Shown: positions 18,675-29,959, counted from the stretch's first letter. The stretch: 64,000 nucleotides of DNA from Psychrobacter glacincola (GCF_904846075.1 NZ_CAJGZH010000001.1:992001-1056000); one strand, 5' to 3'. Notes: generated by a model from the letters alone, not told the origin. Translations and numbers: made by a program.

Positions 18675-20384
18675 TTATAGCTGACTAGGTAAAGCAACTG
18701 GGATAGGGTTGTTATACATCCAAATATGAGTGGTGTCTTTGTTGCCGAGTGAGCCTTCAAAGCTCCAGCCCCACGTAAATAAATGACCAGCTTTCAGCGT
18801 ATTGTTATCTTGGTCAAACGATTTTTCATGAGCAATCAGATGCATGGCACCCATGGCCATATTATCGATATTCTTTAGATTCGGCAGCTTATTGGTTGGT
18901 TCATCTAGGTCGTTGTAAATGGTCTTGCCTGCGCCGTTTGTCTCTCCAAACATGCCCCATGCATAGAGAATACCATTCGTTGCTGATGAGCCGTTATTAG
19001 TGGCGACATTGTCCAGTAACGCATAGCTGGCATTGCCATTGGCATAGACGCGGCGAACTTCTTTATCTGTAAACCAAGGCAGTTTGGTCGGTGAGGTAAT
19101 GACATCTGCCCATGCCTTTTCGCTGCCATTAAATGTCTCACCATTGTAGCCCAATTGACTAGTGGCATTTAATCCCCAACCATACACTGTGTCTTTATTG
19201 GTCAATGCTAAGATATGGTCTTTGCCAGCCGTCAATTGGGTCACTTTTTCTACATCTATAGCGGGTTGGTCGTCAGCTTTTTGAGTAGCGTCATCTGTCT
19301 TAGCAGTAATGGCGTTATTAATCGTTTCATTAATGACATGAATACGTACAGGGGTTGCATTGACGTTGATACAGTTGGTTGTAGTGTTACAGACTCTGCC
19401 TTTGCCAAGGTTAGCGTAAGCATCGCTACCCCAACCCCAAACCTGACCTTTGTCATCTAAGGCATAAGAGCTATTCCCACTGACAACTACCTGCACGATA
19501 TGTCCTGCCTCTGTGGCTGCTGTAAAGTCAACTTTGACAGGGGTGTTGCTATCGGTGCTTGTATTATTACCAAGTTGACCGTACCCATTGGCACCAAAGG
19601 CCCAAACCGTACCCTCTTCGGTCAATACCAAGTTATGGCTATAGCCAGGTGCGACCATGACGGCATTTTCGATACCTTCGATCGCGCTGATATCCAAACG
19701 ACAGTCAGCAGTCTTACTACAGTCATTTCGACCCCCATCACCGCGACCCAGCTGCCCGTATTTGTCTTCGCCCCAACTATAAACTTGACCATTTTGAGCA
19801 ATAGCGAGTGAATGATTTTGATTAAAGCCAATAGATAACAAATCTTTTGGTGCGCTGTTCATCAGCATCGGCGTGTCTGGATGTCCCATAATATCGCTGA
19901 TTTTTGTGGTCAGACCGAGTCCTGTCTGACCATAGTTGTTGCGACCCCAACCATATAGCTGACCATCACGCAGGGCAGCGGTATGCGAACCACCTGCCGC
20001 TATGGTATCGCCTACGTAGATGATTTTGGTTGAGCGCATGATATTACCGGCATTGTCTGTGGCTTCTAAGACAATGGTATTGCTACCTAGCGTTAATAAA
20101 ATACGATCATCAAAATAACCATCAGCATCTAGCGTTAGCGCTTGGGCTGATTCGTTATTATGCATATAAGTCAATGATTTGACGCCGCTGCTATCTTGTA
20201 CTTGTCCTGAGACAAATACCGCTGCAACCGCGCTATAGCCATCAGTAAAGTTGCTATCAGTGGTTAGTAGTGGCGGTGTCCCATCTATGATAGCAGTGGC
20301 TGTGTCGGAATCACTGCCACAAGCAGTAAGAATCAAGGCTGCGGTAACGACCGCGACAGCTTGAGTAAGACGGGATAAACGCAT
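18675..20384 (-). CDS. RCC1-repeat lipoprotein
   Basis: Predicted lipoprotein of 569 residues. I start it at ATG 20384, which has GAGG ahead and gives the signal MRLSRLTQAVAVVTAALI ending in a TACG lipobox. An Ig-like domain with SGVKSLTYMHNN and EATDNAGNI comes first. Seven RCC1-type repeats follow, each around a WG core: YGWGRNNYGQTG, YSWGEDKYGQLG, WAFGANGYGQLG, WGWGSDAYANLG, YGWGLNATSQLG, YAWGMFGETNG and FTWGWSFEGSLG. Seven repeats should close a beta-propeller. It is probably an outer-membrane or surface interaction protein. The partner is unknown; the neighbouring di-haem lipoprotein is one possibility. Confidence 0.85.
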   Translation of the reverse strand: MRLSRLTQAVAVVTAALILTACGSDSDTATAIIDGTPPLLTTDSNFTDGYSAVAAVFVSGQVQDSSGVKSLTYMHNNESAQALTLDADGYFDDRILLTLGSNTIVLEATDNAGNIMRSTKIIYVGDTIAAGGSHTAALRDGQLYGWGRNNYGQTGLGLTTKISDIMGHPDTPMLMNSAPKDLLSIGFNQNHSLAIAQNGQVYSWGEDKYGQLGRGDGGRNDCSKTADCRLDISAIEGIENAVMVAPGYSHNLVLTEEGTVWAFGANGYGQLGNNTSTDSNTPVKVDFTAATEAGHIVQVVVSGNSSYALDDKGQVWGWGSDAYANLGKGRVCNTTTNCINVNATPVRIHVINETINNAITAKTDDATQKADDQPAIDVEKVTQLTAGKDHILALTNKDTVYGWGLNATSQLGYNGETFNGSEKAWADVITSPTKLPWFTDKEVRRVYANGNASYALLDNVATNNGSSATNGILYAWGMFGETNGAGKTIYNDLDEPTNKLPNLKNIDNMAMGAMHLIAHEKSFDQDNNTLKAGHLFTWGWSFEGSLGNKDTTHIWMYNNPIPVALPSQL

Positions 20385-20597
20385 AAAAACCTCGATAGAT
20401 GCAAATTGACAATATGTCAGTACGCCAGCCGTAAAATAACAAAACCGTCCCATACAAATCCGACGGTTGTAGGATTTGTGCGGTTGACTGAGTCAATCGT
20501 ACATGGTGGCGTTGGAATAATAGAAATAGCGGCAAGAGTTTAGCAATAATAAATGTGAATAGTATTACAAATAAGAATTATTATCAATAATAAAGTG

Positions 20598-20628
20598 AAA
20601 AAACAGCACCATGAAGGATGCTGTTTTT
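20598..20628. terminator. Terminator downstream of corA
   Basis: AAAAACAGCA (ending 20608) pairs with TGCTGTTTTT (20619-20628). It has A/T-runs on both sides, so it can act in both directions. It lies 48 bases beyond the corA stop on the minus strand. Confidence 0.8.
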
Positions 20629-20675
20629 AAAAGCTGAACGCTGACTATCAATGAAAAATCAACTATAAATTTTGG

Positions 20676-21890
20676 TTATAACCATTTAAGCCTTTTAAAA
20701 TTGTAATATAAATAGCCACATAATGATCCAATGATGAGCATGATGACAAAGTAGGAATATTGCCAATGCAGCTCGGGCATAAAATCAAAGTTCATACCAT
20801 AGATACCTGCAATGGCCGTCGGTACAGCTAAAATACCTGCCCAAGCAGCAAGCTTACGCACCACCTCGTTCTGTCCCATATTAACCATGGCCATATAGGT
20901 ATTCATGACCACACTCAGCATCTCATTTAGACCATTAATAGCGTCTAATGAGTGCAGCAAATGGTCATTGACGTCGCGAAAGTAGGGCTTAGCGGCTTGA
21001 GAAAACCCAGAGACCATCTCACTTTTTTTATGATTGATAAAAAAACTACAGATATCCTGTACTGGTAAAATAATCGCCCGCATATGTACGAGTTGCGATT
21101 TGAGCTCATAAAGGTTTTTTAATGTACCTTTATCAAACTCATAGGTAAACACGTAACGTTCTTGCTCACGCAAATAGCGACCTAAACGATCGGTAATCGG
21201 CATATAATTATCCACGATAAAATCGAGAATAGCATGTAGTACAAATATCGGCCCCATACGCAGCTTTTCAGGGCGACGATGACAATGCTCACGGACAGGT
21301 GCGTAGGAGTTTGATGGACCATTACGGATGGTAATCAGGTAGTTTTTGCCCATAAATATCGCGGTGGTGCCATAGCGAATGACATTGTCCTCAAGCTTAG
21401 CGGTACGCAATACCACAAACACCATGTCATTGTCGTAGTTCTCGACTTTGGCACGCTGGTGATCGGCAAATGCATCTTCGATTGCCAGTTCATGTAGCCC
21501 AAAGGCTTCTTTGACTTTGACCATGGTTTCTAGGCTTGGATCATAGAGACCAAGCCAAATAAACTGACCATTATTATTTAAGGCACGACTAACATCGTTT
21601 AGCGCCACTTTATCGAGATTTTCACCCGTCTTACGTGAGTAAGCATAGCAATTGACGACTTCATCGGCACTCGACAAGTCAATATCTTCATAGCGTTCAG
21701 AGTCAGGATCGTAGACCGTCATGGTCTCGATGGTGTCCTCAGTGGTGGTATCAGCATCGCCATAGATATAGCTGTCGTCATTGTCTAGATAGAGATGTTC
21801 ATCATTCATATCGGCGTAAATACGATTGATATTAGAGTCAGGTGCAATACGCGCGGTTTTTTTGATTAACTGGTCGTTATTGTTTTCCAT
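20676..21890 (-). CDS. corA: CorA-family divalent cation transporter
   Basis: Inner-membrane magnesium/cobalt channel of 404 residues. The large soluble N-terminal domain has a longer than usual acidic leader (about residues 1-70, rich in D and E). Two C-terminal helices follow, with the signature loop YGMNFDFMPELHW between them, close to the canonical GMNFxxMPEL. The basic KRLKW tail after the last helix is typical. A strong GGGAGG precedes the start codon on the minus strand. The gene is apparently monocistronic with its own terminator. Cation specificity (Mg, Co or Zn) cannot be read from the motif alone. Confidence 0.93.
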   Translation of the reverse strand: MENNNDQLIKKTARIAPDSNINRIYADMNDEHLYLDNDDSYIYGDADTTTEDTIETMTVYDPDSERYEDIDLSSADEVVNCYAYSRKTGENLDKVALNDVSRALNNNGQFIWLGLYDPSLETMVKVKEAFGLHELAIEDAFADHQRAKVENYDNDMVFVVLRTAKLEDNVIRYGTTAIFMGKNYLITIRNGPSNSYAPVREHCHRRPEKLRMGPIFVLHAILDFIVDNYMPITDRLGRYLREQERYVFTYEFDKGTLKNLYELKSQLVHMRAIILPVQDICSFFINHKKSEMVSGFSQAAKPYFRDVNDHLLHSLDAINGLNEMLSVVMNTYMAMVNMGQNEVVRKLAAWAGILAVPTAIAGIYGMNFDFMPELHWQYSYFVIMLIIGSLCGYLYYNFKRLKWL

Positions 21891-21964
21891 ACACCCTCCC
21901 TTTATAAAGTAAAAAACGTGTCACAATCAGAACTTATAATGATTGTTATTAATAGTGGTCGTTA

Positions 21965-22354
21965 TTAAAGGGCGTAACTTTTCAAAGTATTAATATCGAC
22001 CAAGCTCAATAAGCTTTCGTGGCAAGCTTCTAGTTTGATTTGCGGTGCAATATCAAAGTCTAAAGCTTCAACCCAGCGTAACGCACAAATGCACCAATAA
22101 TCACCAGGCTTAAGACCAGAAAATCCATACTCAGGTAGCGGCGTAATCAAATCATTGCCGCGACTGGCAGAAAAGTTCAAAAACTCGCTAGTCATCTTGG
22201 CGCAGACGGTGTGCTGACCAACGTCATGGTTGCCAGTATGACAAAAGCCGTTGCGGTAATAACCGGTAAGAGGGTCAAAGCAGCAGCTGGCAAGTGCCGT
22301 ACCTAAAACGTTGGCTTGATTGTTGGCAGGGTTTGGGTGGTAATCAGATGACAT
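21965..22354 (-). CDS. DUF2237 family protein
   Basis: A small protein of 129 residues with the conserved pattern VLGTALASCCFDPLTGYYRN, GFCHTGNHDVGQHTVCAKMT, FLNFSASRGNDL and PGDYWCICALRW. It is rich in conserved cysteines and histidines, which could bind metal; the function of the family is unknown. A longer in-frame start exists at 22462. I prefer ATG 22354 because GGAAG lies ahead of it and family members are about 120-130 residues. It is divergent from hisZ and 74 bases ahead of corA on the same strand. Confidence 0.85.
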   Translation of the reverse strand: MSSDYHPNPANNQANVLGTALASCCFDPLTGYYRNGFCHTGNHDVGQHTVCAKMTSEFLNFSASRGNDLITPLPEYGFSGLKPGDYWCICALRWVEALDFDIAPQIKLEACHESLLSLVDINTLKSYAL

Positions 22355-22833
22355 AAGGCTTCCGAGATAAAAATATGGCTTAGTGTACCATGAGTCGGTA
22401 TCGAAGGCGTTGTTCTCACTTTGCTCATTATTTTCTTTATGATATAAAATGATGGTAACCATTTTTGAGTCAACGATTACTTATATAGTCTATAGATAAC
22501 CTTCATAGATTAAGTGCTGATAAGACGTAATTAGATAGTAATTGTGGCTAATTGTCACTAGGCGAACCTTGGCTGCTATGCTAAACTAAAGCATAAAGTG
22601 CCTTGATTATTTAACGCCGTTTATTAGCGCATAAAGATACTCGTCTTATCATTCTAAATTATACTTATTACTCACCCTTTTGCGGCTACCTAGTTTGTTT
22701 ATAAATAATTGGGTCAATGATGTTGCGCGTTAAAAATAAAAATGCATGGCGTCAATGCAATTGTAAATATAACCTTTAAGTACCGCATCAGTACCGCGTT
22801 TTTGGTAAGCGATACGCCAAACAAGGATTTATT
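22355..22833. other. Divergent intergenic region DUF2237/hisZ
   Basis: A 479-base gap between divergent genes; both promoters should lie here. It contains a small inverted repeat TATGCT/AGCATA (22577-22595, seven-base spacer) that could be an operator. No supported gene was found in either strand. Confidence 0.5.
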
Positions 22834-24141
22834 GTGTCTGTCAGTTCTGATTCTGCAAAACTTGCCCAGTTAAATACGACTAATGAAGCGGCGGCTCAGC
22901 CTGCTGAAAACACTGCTACCTCTACTAGCATGCCATATTTGAACAACCTTGCCAGCGACGTTGCCAATAGCTGGCTGTTGCCTGATGGGGTGGTGGATGT
23001 GCTGTTCGAAGATGCGCGTAAGCAAGAAGTGCTTAGGTATCAGCTGACTCAGCAACTTATTGCTCATGGTTATCAGTTGGTCAATCCACCAATGATTGAA
23101 TTTACTGAGTCATTGTTGAGTGGCGCCTCAGAAGATTTAAAGCGTCAAACTTTCAAGATTATCGATCAGCTAACAGGTCGCTTGATGGGTCTGCGTGCGG
23201 ATATTACCCCGCAGATTTTGCGTATTGATGCGCATTGGGGCGGTACAGGTATTGCGCGTTATTGCTATGCAGGTGATGTGATTCATACCTTGCCATCAGG
23301 ATTGTTTGGCTCACGTACGCCTTTGCAGCTCGGCGCTGAAATATTTGGCTGTGCTTCACTTGCCGCAGATATTGAGCTGATAGATGTGTTATTTGGCATG
23401 ATAAATAAGCTAAATATGAGTGCTGCACTACATATAGACTTGGGTCATGTGGCGATATTCAAACGCTTAGCTGAGTTGGCAGCGTTGTCTGATAATGACA
23501 CTGAGCAACTCATGCATTTATATGCCAATAAAAATCTACCAGAGCTAAAGCGTGTCTGCCAGTTATTGCCAATGGGTGATGATTTTTATGCTTTGGCACG
23601 TTTTGGTCATGATATTACCAATCTATTGGCGAGATTGTCAGAGACTGCACAGCAGGACACGCAAGTCGCGACTGCTATCAATGAATTACAATGCTTAAAA
23701 ACACATCTACAAGACCAGTGGCAATGCCCTGTGAGTATCGATGTGACGGAATTATCAGGCTATCATTACCACACGGGTATCGTATTCAACGGCTATATCA
23801 ATAGTGAGACGCAACCTCTGGTACGTGGCGGTCGTTTCGATGGTATGCAAAGCGGCAACCAGTTAGCAATCAATCAGCCACGTGAAGCCACTGGTTTTAG
23901 TATGGATGTCAGTCGTTTGCTTGCACACACGCAGCTTGAGGTACCAATCATCGTATTGGTCGACTATGAAGCCTTGAGCAGTGCGAACCAAGAACAGAGA
24001 CAGATACTGCTACAGCAGGTTGAGAGTTTACGTGAGCAAGGCTATCGCGTCACCATGCCATTGAACGCAGAAGATCGACCCTCTGATATGACGCATTGTT
24101 TGAGCTTTAGAGATAATCATTGGCAGTTACAGAGTATTTAA
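22834..24141 (+). CDS. hisZ: ATP phosphoribosyltransferase regulatory subunit HisZ
   Basis: Paralogue of class II histidyl-tRNA synthetase (435 residues) that activates the short form of HisG in the first step of histidine synthesis. It begins with a GTG codon preceded by AAGGA. Catalytic-domain marks are LLPDGVVDVLFEDARKQE, RLMGLRADITPQILRID, YCYAGDVIHTLP and GGRFDGMQ. It lacks a clear anticodon-binding domain, which is normal for HisZ. About 30 extra polar residues stand at the N-terminus. It lies just upstream of purA. True hisS is present separately at 32.1 kb, which supports the HisZ assignment. Confidence 0.93.
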   Translation: MSVSSDSAKLAQLNTTNEAAAQPAENTATSTSMPYLNNLASDVANSWLLPDGVVDVLFEDARKQEVLRYQLTQQLIAHGYQLVNPPMIEFTESLLSGASEDLKRQTFKIIDQLTGRLMGLRADITPQILRIDAHWGGTGIARYCYAGDVIHTLPSGLFGSRTPLQLGAEIFGCASLAADIELIDVLFGMINKLNMSAALHIDLGHVAIFKRLAELAALSDNDTEQLMHLYANKNLPELKRVCQLLPMGDDFYALARFGHDITNLLARLSETAQQDTQVATAINELQCLKTHLQDQWQCPVSIDVTELSGYHYHTGIVFNGYINSETQPLVRGGRFDGMQSGNQLAINQPREATGFSMDVSRLLAHTQLEVPIIVLVDYEALSSANQEQRQILLQQVESLREQGYRVTMPLNAEDRPSDMTHCLSFRDNHWQLQSI

Positions 24142-24195
24142 GCATTAGTTTTTAATATTAGTAGTATTACCATTTTTTAACGTCTTTAAAATCAA

Positions 24196-24211
24196 GATAA
24201 CGAAAGTTATC
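24196..24211 (+). promoter_or_regulatory. Small hairpin in purA leader
   Basis: GATAAC and GTTATC flank a GAAA tetraloop, about 55 bases before the purA start codon. It may be a leader RNA hairpin or an operator. It does not resemble the E. coli PurR box. Confidence 0.35.
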
Positions 24212-24257
24212 ACAGGTTTTAAAACGTTATTGCACACACCTCAATACATAAAGGTAA

Positions 24258-25556
<1,299 letters not shown>

Positions 25557-25860
25557 TTTCTTATCATAAAACTTAATTAGTTTAAGCGTTCATAAAAAAT
25601 CCCAGTGCTGAGCATTGGGATTTTTTTATGAGTAATGTCTCATCATTTTTTATTATGCTAACTACTATTAATGCCAAGTGATAAAAAATGTTAATCACTA
25701 TTAATTTCTAACGATAAAAAATCAAGATATCTGGTAATTTAATAAATTGAGATAAGAAAAAATAGCATAAAGGAGAGAATTGCTAACATTATTCTGGTTT
25801 AATTGGTATATTATGTCATAAATGAATGTAATTTTATCAATATACAAAAAGGAAAACGTG
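25557..25860 (+). other. Gap between purA and LprI-like gene
   Basis: A 304-base A/T-rich stretch. It holds the purA terminator and, to its right, what must be the promoter of the LprI-like gene. No other gene is supported. Confidence 0.55.
25594..25627 (+). terminator. Rho-independent terminator of purA
   Basis: An 11-bp stem (AATCCCAGTGC with GCATTGGGATT, one G-T pair) around a TGA loop is followed by a T-run. Confidence 0.9.
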
Positions 25861-26277
25861 ATGAAAGCGACTATTATCAAGCACTCTATAGGAAAAACAG
25901 CTTTAGCGCTGCTAACGTCTGCGGCTTTTATGTTTCCTATGCTGTCATGGGGCGCGCAAAACTGTGATAAACCCAACAATGATTTTGATGATTTATATTG
26001 CTTAACGAAAGTATATTTGGAGGCAGATAAAGAGCTGAATAGTTCTTATGCAAAATTGGCTAAGCAGTTAAATAGCCAGCAAAAATCCAAATTAAAGCGT
26101 GGACAACTGGCGTGGATACGCGAGCGTAATGACCAATGTAGTTATAATAATGACGAAGGGTTTTTTGTCAACATGGGCTGTGCGACTCGGGTGACAACTG
26201 AGCGAGTGAACTTCTTAAATGATCGTGTGCGTGAATGTAGCGCTGGCAGTTGCCGCGACAGCCGCTTAGGCGAGTAG
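25861..26277 (+). CDS. LprI-like secreted protein (DUF1311)
   Basis: A small exported protein of 138 residues. It has a cleavable signal peptide (ALALLTSAAFMFPMLSWGAQ) and then a lysozyme-inhibitor LprI-N type domain. The pattern LNSSYAKLAKQL, LKRGQLAWIRERNDQCSY and a set of six or more cysteines are typical of DUF1311. Members related to LprI can inhibit lysozyme, but many have no tested role. ATG 25861 is chosen over the ATG at 25822 because AAAGGA lies upstream and the signal peptide then starts MKATIIKHS. It is a single gene bounded by terminators on both sides. Confidence 0.85.
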   Translation: MKATIIKHSIGKTALALLTSAAFMFPMLSWGAQNCDKPNNDFDDLYCLTKVYLEADKELNSSYAKLAKQLNSQQKSKLKRGQLAWIRERNDQCSYNNDEGFFVNMGCATRVTTERVNFLNDRVRECSAGSCRDSRLGE

Positions 26278-26715
26278 TTGTTTTTTAGTATTGCTTGAAA
26301 GCAGTGACCTTCATAGCTGCGTATTAACAAAATCCCTTAGCATTATATGCTGAGGGATTTTTGTTGGTAACACTTACATAGAGTTTTCGCCAAGTTGGTT
26401 TTATGCTTATTAATGACAAAGATAGTTAGTGATGAGATACGTAGGGTAAGAATCTGCTATTGATGAATGCTCACTTTGTCTTAAGATAAGCTGCGGTAAT
26501 AAATTTACTTTTATGCAAGGTGCGGTCATAAATTAACCCTATCATTTATAGCGCTAATCATTATAATAGGCAGCAATCCTGTGTTGGCGCTCATATTATC
26601 GCATTGATAGACCATGAGTTATTTAAATATGCCTAAGTCAACATTGCGGCCAAAGATAAAACAAAGTATTTACCATCTCATTTTTATCGAATTCATTATT
26701 TATTAGGAGCTTTTC
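26278..26715 (+). other. Gap between LprI-like gene and ndk
   Basis: A 438-base gap. It begins with the terminator of the upstream gene. A TATAAT-like hexamer near 26570-26576 and AGGAG before the ndk ATG mark the ndk promoter region. No supported gene was seen. Confidence 0.5.
26329..26363 (+). terminator. Rho-independent terminator of LprI-like gene
   Basis: AAAATCCCTTAGCAT pairs with ATGCTGAGGGATTTT around a three-base loop, with one G-T pair. A short T-run ends it. Confidence 0.88.
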
Positions 26716-27147
26716 ATGGCTAACGAACGTACTTTATCTATCATCAAACCTGACGCAGTAGCTGGCAACAACATCGGCGCTATCTACGATCGTTTTGAAA
26801 AATCAGGTCTAAAAATTGTTGCCGCTAAAATGATGCAACTTGATGATAAAAAAGCGGGCGGTTTTTACGCTGAGCACGCTGAGCGTCCATTCTACAACGA
26901 TCTAGTATCATTTATGACTTCAGGTCCAGTATTGGTATCTGTATTAGAAGGCGAAAATGCGATCGCTAAGCATCGCGACATCATGGGCGCTACTAACCCA
27001 AAAGACGCCGCTGAAGGCACTATTCGTGCTGACTTTGCTAGCAGCATCGATGAAAACGCGGTTCATGGTTCAGATTCAGCTGAATCAGCAGCACGTGAAA
27101 TCAGCTACTTCTTCAATGAAGACGAAGTTTGTGCACGTACGCGTTAA
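26716..27147 (+). CDS. ndk: Nucleoside diphosphate kinase
   Basis: A 143-residue enzyme that equalises nucleoside triphosphate pools by ping-pong phosphate transfer. It starts with the family hallmark [18 protein letters not shown]. The active-site histidine lies in [12 protein letters not shown], and the protein ends with [17 protein letters not shown] precedes the start codon. Length equals E. coli Ndk. It is well separated from its neighbours and has its own terminator. Assignment is certain. Confidence 0.98.
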   Translation: MANERTLSIIKPDAVAGNNIGAIYDRFEKSGLKIVAAKMMQLDDKKAGGFYAEHAERPFYNDLVSFMTSGPVLVSVLEGENAIAKHRDIMGATNPKDAAEGTIRADFASSIDENAVHGSDSAESAAREISYFFNEDEVCARTR

Positions 27148-27182
27148 TATAGTAAACCAAATATAGTCTGTTACGGTATCAG

Positions 27183-27260
27183 ACTCGCTTAATGTACTCA
27201 ATGTACTATTGGCGCTTGTCTTCCTTGTACCAGCTCTATATTTGATTCACTATGCACTAA
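27183..27260. repeat. Dispersed intergenic repeat, copy 1
   Basis: This stretch aligns without gaps to 60952-61029: 21 of 24 bases agree in the core CTATTG..CCTTGTA (27206-27229), with TCGC at the same distance upstream. Its left part also matches 39678-39693 (14 of 16 bases). It appears to be a non-coding repeat family of this genome. Confidence 0.55.
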
Positions 27261-27300
27261 TAGCTTATAAAATTGACTATAAATTATTAGTGTGGCAAGA

Positions 27301-27330
27301 CGGCTTATATCTTTTGGTATAAGCCGTTTT
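27301..27330 (+). terminator. Terminator downstream of ndk
   Basis: CGGCTTATA and TATAAGCCG form a nine-base-pair stem followed by TTTT. It lies about 150 bases after the ndk stop, beyond the dispersed repeat. Confidence 0.75.
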
Positions 27331-27553
27331 AGCTATTATAATAGTCTGACTATGTGTTGAAATTTTAACTTTTCTCCCTCATTATTGGTTTTATATAGCG
27401 TTATCAATCCTTTATCAGCATATTACTTTCAGTTTTTGGTAAAAAATGCGCTCATAACGGATTGCTCATGCACTCATATATTGAGTACGTCTAGCAACAC
27501 CCATCTCAACAATTGCATCGCTCATACCAGTAGATGCAAAAAGGTTATTTATT

Positions 27554-28795
27554 ATGTCAACTGCTCAAACTCCTATTCAAACTGACGTCCAACACGTACC
27601 TGCTAAGACTACTAAGAGTATAAAATTAGTAGACGAGGCGCAGGCGAAAACCAATCTACTAGGTATGACACAAGCGCAGCTGGCGGAATACTTTAAGAGT
27701 ATTGGCGAAAAGCCGTTTCGCTCGACGCAAGTCATCAAGTGGATATATCAGCAGGGTGTCACTGATTTTGAGCAAATGACCAATCTGAGTAAATCTTTGC
27801 GTGATAAATTATTAGCCAATGCCTGCGTCATTCCGCCAAAAGTGATTCATCGTCAATACAGCGATGACGGCACGCGTAAATGGGTATTTGAAGTCACGGG
27901 TGGCTCGTTGGTCGAGACCGTACTAATTCCCGCAGATGATAGTAAATTAAACGGTCGTAAAACCTTGTGTATTTCTTCGCAAGTGGGCTGTGCGCTCGAC
28001 TGTAGCTTTTGTAGTACGGGTAAGCAGGGCTTTGAGCGCGATTTGACGGCGGCTGAGATTCTTGGACAATTATGGGTGGCAAATGCCTCTTATATGACCG
28101 ATGAAAATGATAGTTTAGAAAATGTTGACCATAGTTTATGGGAAAACAACGTCACCAACGTCGTCATGATGGGTATGGGTGAGCCGTTATTAAACTATCG
28201 TCCCGTTGTCAGCTCAATGGAATTGATGCTCAGTGACCATGCTTATGGTTTATCAAAACGCCGCGTTACTTTGTCGACTTCAGGTGTGGTGCCAAAAATG
28301 TACGAGTTGGCACAGGAGCTTGACGTGGCTTTAGCGATTTCATTGCACGCACCAAATGACGAGCTGCGTAATGAATTAGTGCCGATCAATAAAAAATATC
28401 CATTAGAGCAGCTCATGGCGGCAGCGAGAAATTACGTTTTTGAAGTCAACCCACGCCACAAAAAACACGTGACTATTGAATATGTGATGCTAGATGGTGT
28501 CAATGATAGTAATGAGCATGCTGAGCAATTGGTCGCATTATTGGGTGATTTACCAAGTAAGATTAACCTGATACCGTTTAACCCGTTCCCTCATGCAAAT
28601 TATGATAAGTCGAGTAATAATCGAATTCATGCCTTCAGCAACATATTAAGTGAAGCAGGTTTTGTTTGTACCATACGTCAAACACGCGGTGATGATATTG
28701 ATGCGGCATGTGGTCAATTGGTTGGGCAAGTGGCTGACAGAACGCGTCGTTCAGCCGCATGGCAGCAAAGCATCAAGGATCGTGAAAGTATTTAG
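27554..28795 (+). CDS. rlmN: 23S rRNA A2503/tRNA A37 C2-methyltransferase RlmN
   Basis: Radical-SAM enzyme of 413 residues that methylates C2 of adenosine 2503 in 23S rRNA and A37 in some tRNAs. The iron-sulphur cysteines are in [16 protein letters not shown]. Other marks are [41 protein letters not shown] and the C-terminal [15 protein letters not shown], which holds the methyl-carrying cysteine. An N-terminal polar extension of about 30 residues makes it longer than E. coli RlmN. It heads the conserved rlmN-pilW-rodZ-ispG-hisS-yfgM-bamB-der gene order of gammaproteobacteria. Confidence 0.97.
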   Translation: MSTAQTPIQTDVQHVPAKTTKSIKLVDEAQAKTNLLGMTQAQLAEYFKSIGEKPFRSTQVIKWIYQQGVTDFEQMTNLSKSLRDKLLANACVIPPKVIHRQYSDDGTRKWVFEVTGGSLVETVLIPADDSKLNGRKTLCISSQVGCALDCSFCSTGKQGFERDLTAAEILGQLWVANASYMTDENDSLENVDHSLWENNVTNVVMMGMGEPLLNYRPVVSSMELMLSDHAYGLSKRRVTLSTSGVVPKMYELAQELDVALAISLHAPNDELRNELVPINKKYPLEQLMAAARNYVFEVNPRHKKHVTIEYVMLDGVNDSNEHAEQLVALLGDLPSKINLIPFNPFPHANYDKSSNNRIHAFSNILSEAGFVCTIRQTRGDDIDAACGQLVGQVADRTRRSAAWQQSIKDRESI

Positions 28796-29095
28796 GATGA
28801 TGGTTATATAAATGGTGAATAGACATTTTCGATGTAGCATCGTATTTGTCTTTTATCTGTCGCAATGGTAATAAAAATGTAGCAATAACGATTAGTTTGG
28901 ATGTGCACAGTAATTAATGACAACTAAATTGTACTTATGCGGGCTAAATCTATTAAACTGATGCCTCGAGGATCGAACGCATTGAATCACAGTTTTATGA
29001 TGGCGGCTATGATGACTTCTAGAAATTCTTGTCAGTTCAATTATCAAAAAATATTTTCTCAGACTTATAAGCGATTGAGTACAGCGAATGGACAA
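28796..29095 (+). other. Gap between rlmN and pilW
   Basis: A 300-base stretch. The pilW frame stays open from 28937, but no ribosome-binding site supports that early start, and the encoded residues look unlike a signal peptide. No terminator was seen, so rlmN may be read through into pilW. Confidence 0.4.
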
Positions 29096-29959
29096 ATGGC
29101 TATTGACCCAATAGCGATGTCGAAGCGTACAGTGTTAGTGACGGCATTGATAGGGCTGCTGCTCACTGGTTGTCAAAGCACGCCGACCAATGATTTGACA
29201 AACATTGCGGCTTATCAAACGTCTACGCGACCCAATGACAATCGTAACTTAGATCAACAAGAAATTGCTCGCGTGCGCACTTCACTGGCCGCGCAATATA
29301 TCCGCAAAAATGAGCTTGATACCGCTCAGCGCCAACTCGAAAAAGCCTTTGCTGCCGATAGCCGTTACGCGCCAGCCTATGATATGATGGGCGTTTTGCT
29401 GCAGCAAGAGGGCAGTCGACTCAATCTCGAAAAAGCCGATCAATATTTTAAAAAAGCGATCGCGCTTGATAAAGATTTTGAGCAAGCCCACAATAACTAT
29501 GGCGTTTATTTGTCACAAATGAAGCGCTATCGTGAGGCGGCAGAGCAGTTTGAGATTGCGGGTTCAGCATTAGGTTACGAAGGTCGTATTGGTGCGCTAG
29601 AGAATCTAGGACGCACTTACTTACAGCTAGGTGATCGCAGTGCGGCTGCTAAAGCATTTTTACGGGCACTTGATGGCAATCGCAATAGTATTATTGCCCA
29701 TATCGAGTTGGTCGATTTATTGCTTGAGCAGCAACGTGTTCCACAGGCTCAAAGGCTTTATGATGAAACGTTGATACTGGTGCAAGGGCAGGGCATTAGC
29801 CCGCGCTTGCTATTACAAGGTATCAAATTGGCCGCTGCACAAAATAACATAACGACGCGCCAGCAATTGGCACAGCAGCTTTTATCCGCTTATCCTTTAA
29901 GTGATGAAGCAAAACAACTTAAGACTTGGCTTAACAATCCAGAGGCACCATGGAAATGA
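29096..29959 (+). CDS. pilW: Type IV pilus biogenesis/stability lipoprotein PilW (PilF)
   Basis: Outer-membrane TPR lipoprotein that helps the PilQ secretin assemble. The signal SKRTVLVTALIGLLLTGCQS has a clear lipobox. About five or six TPR units follow, for example YIRKNELDTAQRQLEKAF, AYDMMGVLLQ, NNYGVYLSQMKRYREAAEQF and ENLGRTYLQLGDRSAAAKAF. The start is uncertain. The frame is open back to ATG 28937, but the signal peptide points to ATG 29096 or 29117; neither has a strong ribosome-binding site. The stop overlaps rodZ. The place between rlmN and rodZ is the classic pilW position. Confidence 0.9.
   Translation: MAIDPIAMSKRTVLVTALIGLLLTGCQSTPTNDLTNIAAYQTSTRPNDNRNLDQQEIARVRTSLAAQYIRKNELDTAQRQLEKAFAADSRYAPAYDMMGVLLQQEGSRLNLEKADQYFKKAIALDKDFEQAHNNYGVYLSQMKRYREAAEQFEIAGSALGYEGRIGALENLGRTYLQLGDRSAAAKAFLRALDGNRNSIIAHIELVDLLLEQQRVPQAQRLYDETLILVQGQGISPRLLLQGIKLAAAQNNITTRQQLAQQLLSAYPLSDEAKQLKTWLNNPEAPWK

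Larger units (their letters stand above)
27148..27553 (+). other. Gap between ndk and rlmN
   Basis: A 406-base gap. It holds one copy of a dispersed repeat (27183-27260), the ndk terminator (27298-27331) and the rlmN leader. A 66-codon open frame at 27385 was rejected as a gene. Confidence 0.55.

Noticed and set aside
27385..27585. 66-codon plus-strand open frame upstream of rlmN
   Set aside because: No ribosome-binding site, overlap with the rlmN start, and low-complexity composition; it is most likely leader DNA.
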